DNA from: Bacteroidetes bacterium ADurb.Bin217
Lineage (GTDB): Bacteria; Bacteroidota; Bacteroidia; Bacteroidales; UBA1715
NCBI GenBank assembly: GCA_002069975.1
Contig: MWCJ01000020.1
Location: forward strand, 1 to 45,447
DNA: 45,447 bases
Direction: 5' to 3'
Notes under the pieces: generated by a model
What the model saw: the letters and a program-made list of their open reading frames with translations, nothing else
What the model was told of the DNA's origin: nothing
The model's database searches: none
Position numbers and translations under genes: made by a program
Shown: piece after piece, positions 42,441 to 45,447 of the stretch
How the letters are laid out: every line of letters begins with the position of its first letter
How positions within the stretch are numbered: the first letter of the stretch is position 1

Positions 42441-43100
42441 TTAAATGTCTATCATTTTATGACGAATTGCGTATTTTACTAATTCTACCGTAGATTTTAA
42501 ATCAAGTTTTTGCATAATATTGTTTTTATGCGATTCTACAGTTCTAATGCTTATAAATAATTTGTCGGCAATTTCTTTGTTTGATAGTCCTTCTGCAAAT
42601 AATACAATAATTTCTAATTCGCGTTTGGTCAATTGAACTTGTGGTTCTTCTTTTTCTTTTGAGGCATTTTTTGTTTTTCTAATAAAACTTTTTAGCAATA
42701 CTTCAGATACTTCGGTATTGTAGTATTCAGAACCGGTACTTACTTTTTTTATAGCATCGAGTAATTCTTGTTGCGAAGTGGTTTTAGGTAAATACCCTTT
42801 TGCTCCGGCTTCAATAGAATTTGTTATAAATTCATCGCTCATATGCATCGAGAGTATCAATATATTTAAATCGGGATAACTTTCTATAGCTTTTTGGGTA
42901 AGTTCTATGCCGGTAGTGTCTGTTAAGTTTATATCCATAAGAACTACATGGGGAATGGCAATTTGTAATAATTTCCAAAATTCTTCCCCACTTGAAGCTT
43001 CTCCAATTATTTCAATGGTAGAATCTTCTGAAATAAGAGCTTTTATACCATCTCTCACAATTTTATGATCGTCTACTATGATGACTGTTATTTTTATCAT
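42441..43100 (-). CDS. LuxR/NarL-type response regulator
   Basis: The receiver domain has the phospho-acceptor D56 (VVLMDINL), acidic D10-D11 and a Lys in LPKTT. The C-terminal HTH (LTKRELEIIVLFAEGLSNKEIADKLFISIRTVESHKNNI) is of the LuxR type. It is 219 aa. It is encoded 11 bp after the histidine kinase on the same strand, and is presumably its partner. Targets are unknown. Confidence 0.93.
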   Translation of the reverse strand: MIKITVIIVDDHKIVRDGIKALISEDSTIEIIGEASSGEEFWKLLQIAIPHVVLMDINLTDTTGIELTQKAIESYPDLNILILSMHMSDEFITNSIEAGAKGYLPKTTSQQELLDAIKKVSTGSEYYNTEVSEVLLKSFIRKTKNASKEKEEPQVQLTKRELEIIVLFAEGLSNKEIADKLFISIRTVESHKNNIMQKLDLKSTVELVKYAIRHKMIDI

Positions 43101-43111
43101 ATTGTTTGGTA

Positions 43112-45217
43112 TTATATTGTTTTAGGTATAGGAATTCGTGCATCTATATATACGCCTTTGCCTGGAGACGATGAAATGGTAATATTACCGTGTAAAATAC
43201 TAACTCGCTCTTGCATAGAATATAAGCCGTTGCCTCTATGTGTAAGTGTAGCTTCATCGAAGCCAATGCCATTGTCTTCTATTATGAGTCGTACTTTCGT
43301 CGGTTCTTGTATCAGCATTATACTCATTTCGCTTGCTTTTGAATGTTTTACAGCATTATGTATAGCTTCTTGCGTAATTCTGTATATGTAACTTTTTATT
43401 CTGTCATCTGGAATTTTTGTAACAGTTTCTGCGTCGTAATGTATTGCAATACCTGTGTTTTTTTCGGTTTCATCGCATAACTTTTGAATTGCTAATTTTA
43501 ATCCAATATCGCGAAGTACAGATGGCATAAGATTGTTAGAAACTCTTCGTACATCTTGAATTGTTTGATTTACAAATGATTTTACAGCTTCTAATATGTC
43601 TGAATTTTTTTCGGTTTCATGTAATTTTAGCATTTCCAAACGCATTTTTATTCCTATCAACGATTGTCCAATTCCATCGTGGAGTTCTCTTGATAATCGT
43701 TTTCGTTCATCTTCTTGTCCGTCTATAAATGAAGTAACACGTTTATTGCGTTCTTCTTGTAACCGACGTTCGCTTATTCTTCGTTCCGAAATATCGCGAA
43801 TTACCATAGCTCCAACAACATTGCCTTCATATTCTATTGGATTTTCGATAATTTCTACAGGAAACAATGTGCCGTCTTTTCGCAAACAATCACTTTCAAA
43901 AGTTATTTTTTTTGGGTGAGAATTTACAATATCAGGATTGGGCAATACAATGCAAAGTGAAATGTGTTTTTGTATGAGTTCGTCTGATTTAAATTGAGTG
44001 AGATTTGTAATTGCTTGGTTTATAAGGATAATAGTTCCCCTGTTGTGCAAAATAATACCATCGGTAGTTGCCTGATAAAAATGATGTAATCGTTTTTCGC
44101 GTTCACGTACTATCTTAGTCTGTTCCATGATTTGAATAGACATATGATTAAACGACTCTGTCAATTCACCTACTTCATCATTTGATTCTTTGTCTATAGT
44201 TTTTCCATAATTACCTTTTGCAATTTCTAATGCTACGGCTCTCAATTTCATTAAAGGATTGGTTATGCGAAGCGAAATGAAAAATGCAAATGCCGATAAC
44301 ATTAATAGTATAAACACACTCATTATTATTATATCATTTCGAATGTTAAAAACAGGAATCATTACTTCTTTAAAATCAATTTCGGCCAATATTACCCACT
44401 CTAAAGTGTCAATTTGTATTGGAGAATATGAACTTAAAACGTCAATTCCTCTGTAATCTTTGATAATACTGGTGCCGGTAATGTTGTTAAATGATTCTAT
44501 GACAGCTGTACTTGTTACTTTTGTTTGGTGTAGGGAATGAGTTTTAAATCGAGATGAGCTTCTCATTGTAAAATCTTTACCTACAATATACGATTCGCCA
44601 CTTTCGCCTAAACCTCCAAAAGAATTTTTTTCAAGCATTATTTCATTTATTGCACGAGGCGAAATAGCAAGAATCAATACATCTTTATTCGAATTGGATA
44701 GAATAGGACTTGCTATGCAAATAGCATATTCTCCATATATTAATGTGTAATCAAAAATATGGCATGTTTGATTTCGAATAGTTTGTTGTGCTATGCTTAT
44801 AATACAGCTATCTTCCGATTCCGATAGTTTAGACATGGAAGTATTATCTTGACTGATTTTTTTTGAAAATATTTGTGAATTTTTGCCTGAAACTACATGA
44901 ATAGATGAAATATAATTCCCTTTTAGCAAAAAAGAATCAACTTGAGTTGTGTTAATTATATGAGAATTTGTATCGGAAAGTATAAATACGTTTGGAGTTC
45001 CGGCTAATAATTCTGTTTCTTTTTTTCGGTCGTGAAAAAATTGTTGTAATCGTGCTTTTTTAACTTCTCGAACCGATGTTAATTGTTCAAACGACCTGTT
45101 AATAATAGCATCACGAACACTCATGAATGAATAGATTCCCAGTGAACTAACTGCAACAAATCCTAAAGCGATATAAAAAATAACTAATTTTTCGCGAATT
45201 GTTAAATCTAATTTCAT
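43112..45217 (-). CDS. Membrane histidine kinase with PAS and HisKA_3 domains
   Basis: The 701-aa sensor has a membrane helix at about 12-34, a large periplasmic dCache-like sensor (about 35-290, GGLGESGESYIVGKDFTMRSSSRF), a second helix at about 295-317, HAMP (about 318-370), a PAS/PAC domain (about 375-490), and a NarX-type kinase core with phosphorylatable H513 in RELHDGIGQSL and the HATPase motifs DNGIGFD and GNGLYSMQERV. The HisKA_3 core matches the LuxR-type regulator encoded next. The ligand is unknown. A -7 box lies upstream of the start. Confidence 0.92.
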   Translation of the reverse strand: MKLDLTIREKLVIFYIALGFVAVSSLGIYSFMSVRDAIINRSFEQLTSVREVKKARLQQFFHDRKKETELLAGTPNVFILSDTNSHIINTTQVDSFLLKGNYISSIHVVSGKNSQIFSKKISQDNTSMSKLSESEDSCIISIAQQTIRNQTCHIFDYTLIYGEYAICIASPILSNSNKDVLILAISPRAINEIMLEKNSFGGLGESGESYIVGKDFTMRSSSRFKTHSLHQTKVTSTAVIESFNNITGTSIIKDYRGIDVLSSYSPIQIDTLEWVILAEIDFKEVMIPVFNIRNDIIIMSVFILLMLSAFAFFISLRITNPLMKLRAVALEIAKGNYGKTIDKESNDEVGELTESFNHMSIQIMEQTKIVREREKRLHHFYQATTDGIILHNRGTIILINQAITNLTQFKSDELIQKHISLCIVLPNPDIVNSHPKKITFESDCLRKDGTLFPVEIIENPIEYEGNVVGAMVIRDISERRISERRLQEERNKRVTSFIDGQEDERKRLSRELHDGIGQSLIGIKMRLEMLKLHETEKNSDILEAVKSFVNQTIQDVRRVSNNLMPSVLRDIGLKLAIQKLCDETEKNTGIAIHYDAETVTKIPDDRIKSYIYRITQEAIHNAVKHSKASEMSIMLIQEPTKVRLIIEDNGIGFDEATLTHRGNGLYSMQERVSILHGNITISSSPGKGVYIDARIPIPKTI

Positions 45218-45232
45218 GTATTAAATTTTAAT

Positions 45233-45240
45233 CAAATATA
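45233..45240 (-). promoter_or_regulatory. -7 box of the two-component operon
   Basis: On the reverse strand it reads TATATTTG, an exact TAnnTTTG match, 15 bp before the kinase ATG. No suitable TTG at the -33 position. Confidence 0.35.
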
Positions 45241-45347
45241 CGAAAAATGGTGATGAATTGAAATGTAAAGTGGCAGAAAATGAAATAAAATATAATTACG
45301 ATTGCTCCGTACAGTAAATTGTTGTTTATTTTAAAATGTTTTCGGAT

Positions 45348-45447
45348 TTAAAATAAGCTCAATTTAAAATACGATTCGTGTGCAGTTTTAAGTTCTTGAA
45401 TTACTTTTTTTCTTAATTTATCAGGAGCTTCTACTTTAATAAGCGAA
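45348..45447 (-). CDS. 3' end of a gene running off the right edge
   Basis: A reverse frame is open from the window edge to a TAA at 45348-45350. It reads SLIKVEAPDKLRKKVIQELKTAHESYFKLSLF, a charged amphipathic C-terminus with normal codon use. No family is recognised from so short a piece. Confidence 0.5.
   Translation of the reverse strand, partial: SLIKVEAPDKLRKKVIQELKTAHESYFKLSLF

Overview
The window looks like a chromosome segment of an AT-rich, probably anaerobic member of the Bacteroidota, most likely Bacteroidales. The evidence is: a type IX secretion C-terminal domain on a secreted protein; promoters of the TTG-N17-23-TAnnTTTG kind; almost no Shine-Dalgarno sequences; a tRNA without encoded CCA; a DUF2795 protein typical of the phylum; the zapA - 6S RNA - rny arrangement; and the NifU-like/GGGtGRT gene pair found mainly in anaerobes. 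Species cannot be named from the sequence.

Layout. 1-5505 is a type I restriction-modification locus: hsdS and hsdR are present and hsdM is presumably off the left edge. It is interrupted by a decayed gene fragment and by a small four-helix-bundle (bIVP/S23-type) gene that sits between 31-bp inverted repeats. The hsdR end of the locus faces the 3' end of a tRNA-Pro(GGG) gene. 5936-19106 is mostly forward housekeeping: trxB, PduO-type adenosyltransferase, DUF2795 protein, HELGH membrane protein, a large T9SS-exported transglutaminase-like protein, a TIGR01212 radical SAM protein, gpmI, the Fe-S scaffold/GGGtGRT pair, Nif3-like and zinc-ribbon proteins. Four of these units end in clear hairpin terminators. 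19268-19641 is a compact non-autonomous mobile element with terminal inverted repeats and a 5-bp duplication. surE (reverse) and pheT (forward) follow. 23372-28985 is a reverse block: YkgJ cysteine-cluster protein, comB, O-antigen ligase, Wzz-like protein, deoxynucleoside kinase, SpoIID-like protein. 29281-34898 is forward: YigZ/IMPACT protein, M42-like peptidase, a GH3-beta-lactamase fusion, and a HAD hydrolase. 34973-41378 is a long reverse series: zapB-like, zapA, 6S RNA, rny, a UDP-sugar epimerase, then carotenoid genes (crtB-like, CruF-like, crtI-like). The right end holds an outer-membrane protein, a LuxR-type two-component pair and a partial gene.

Working together. The reverse block 24621-27111 is a surface polysaccharide polymerisation module. 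The 34973-38063 genes can make and desaturate a C30/C40 carotenoid backbone and modify its ends. The GH3-beta-lactamase fusion and the SpoIID-like protein point to peptidoglycan turnover.

Most unusual structure. Low-complexity sequences at eight separate places (1-138, 1664-1694, 2057-2081, 2130-2160, 7255-7297, 19952-19978, 34943-34980, 36469-36505) all have a 7-bp period although their base words differ. Two of them form the inverted repeats around the four-helix-bundle gene. The 374-bp mobile element is the second main finding.
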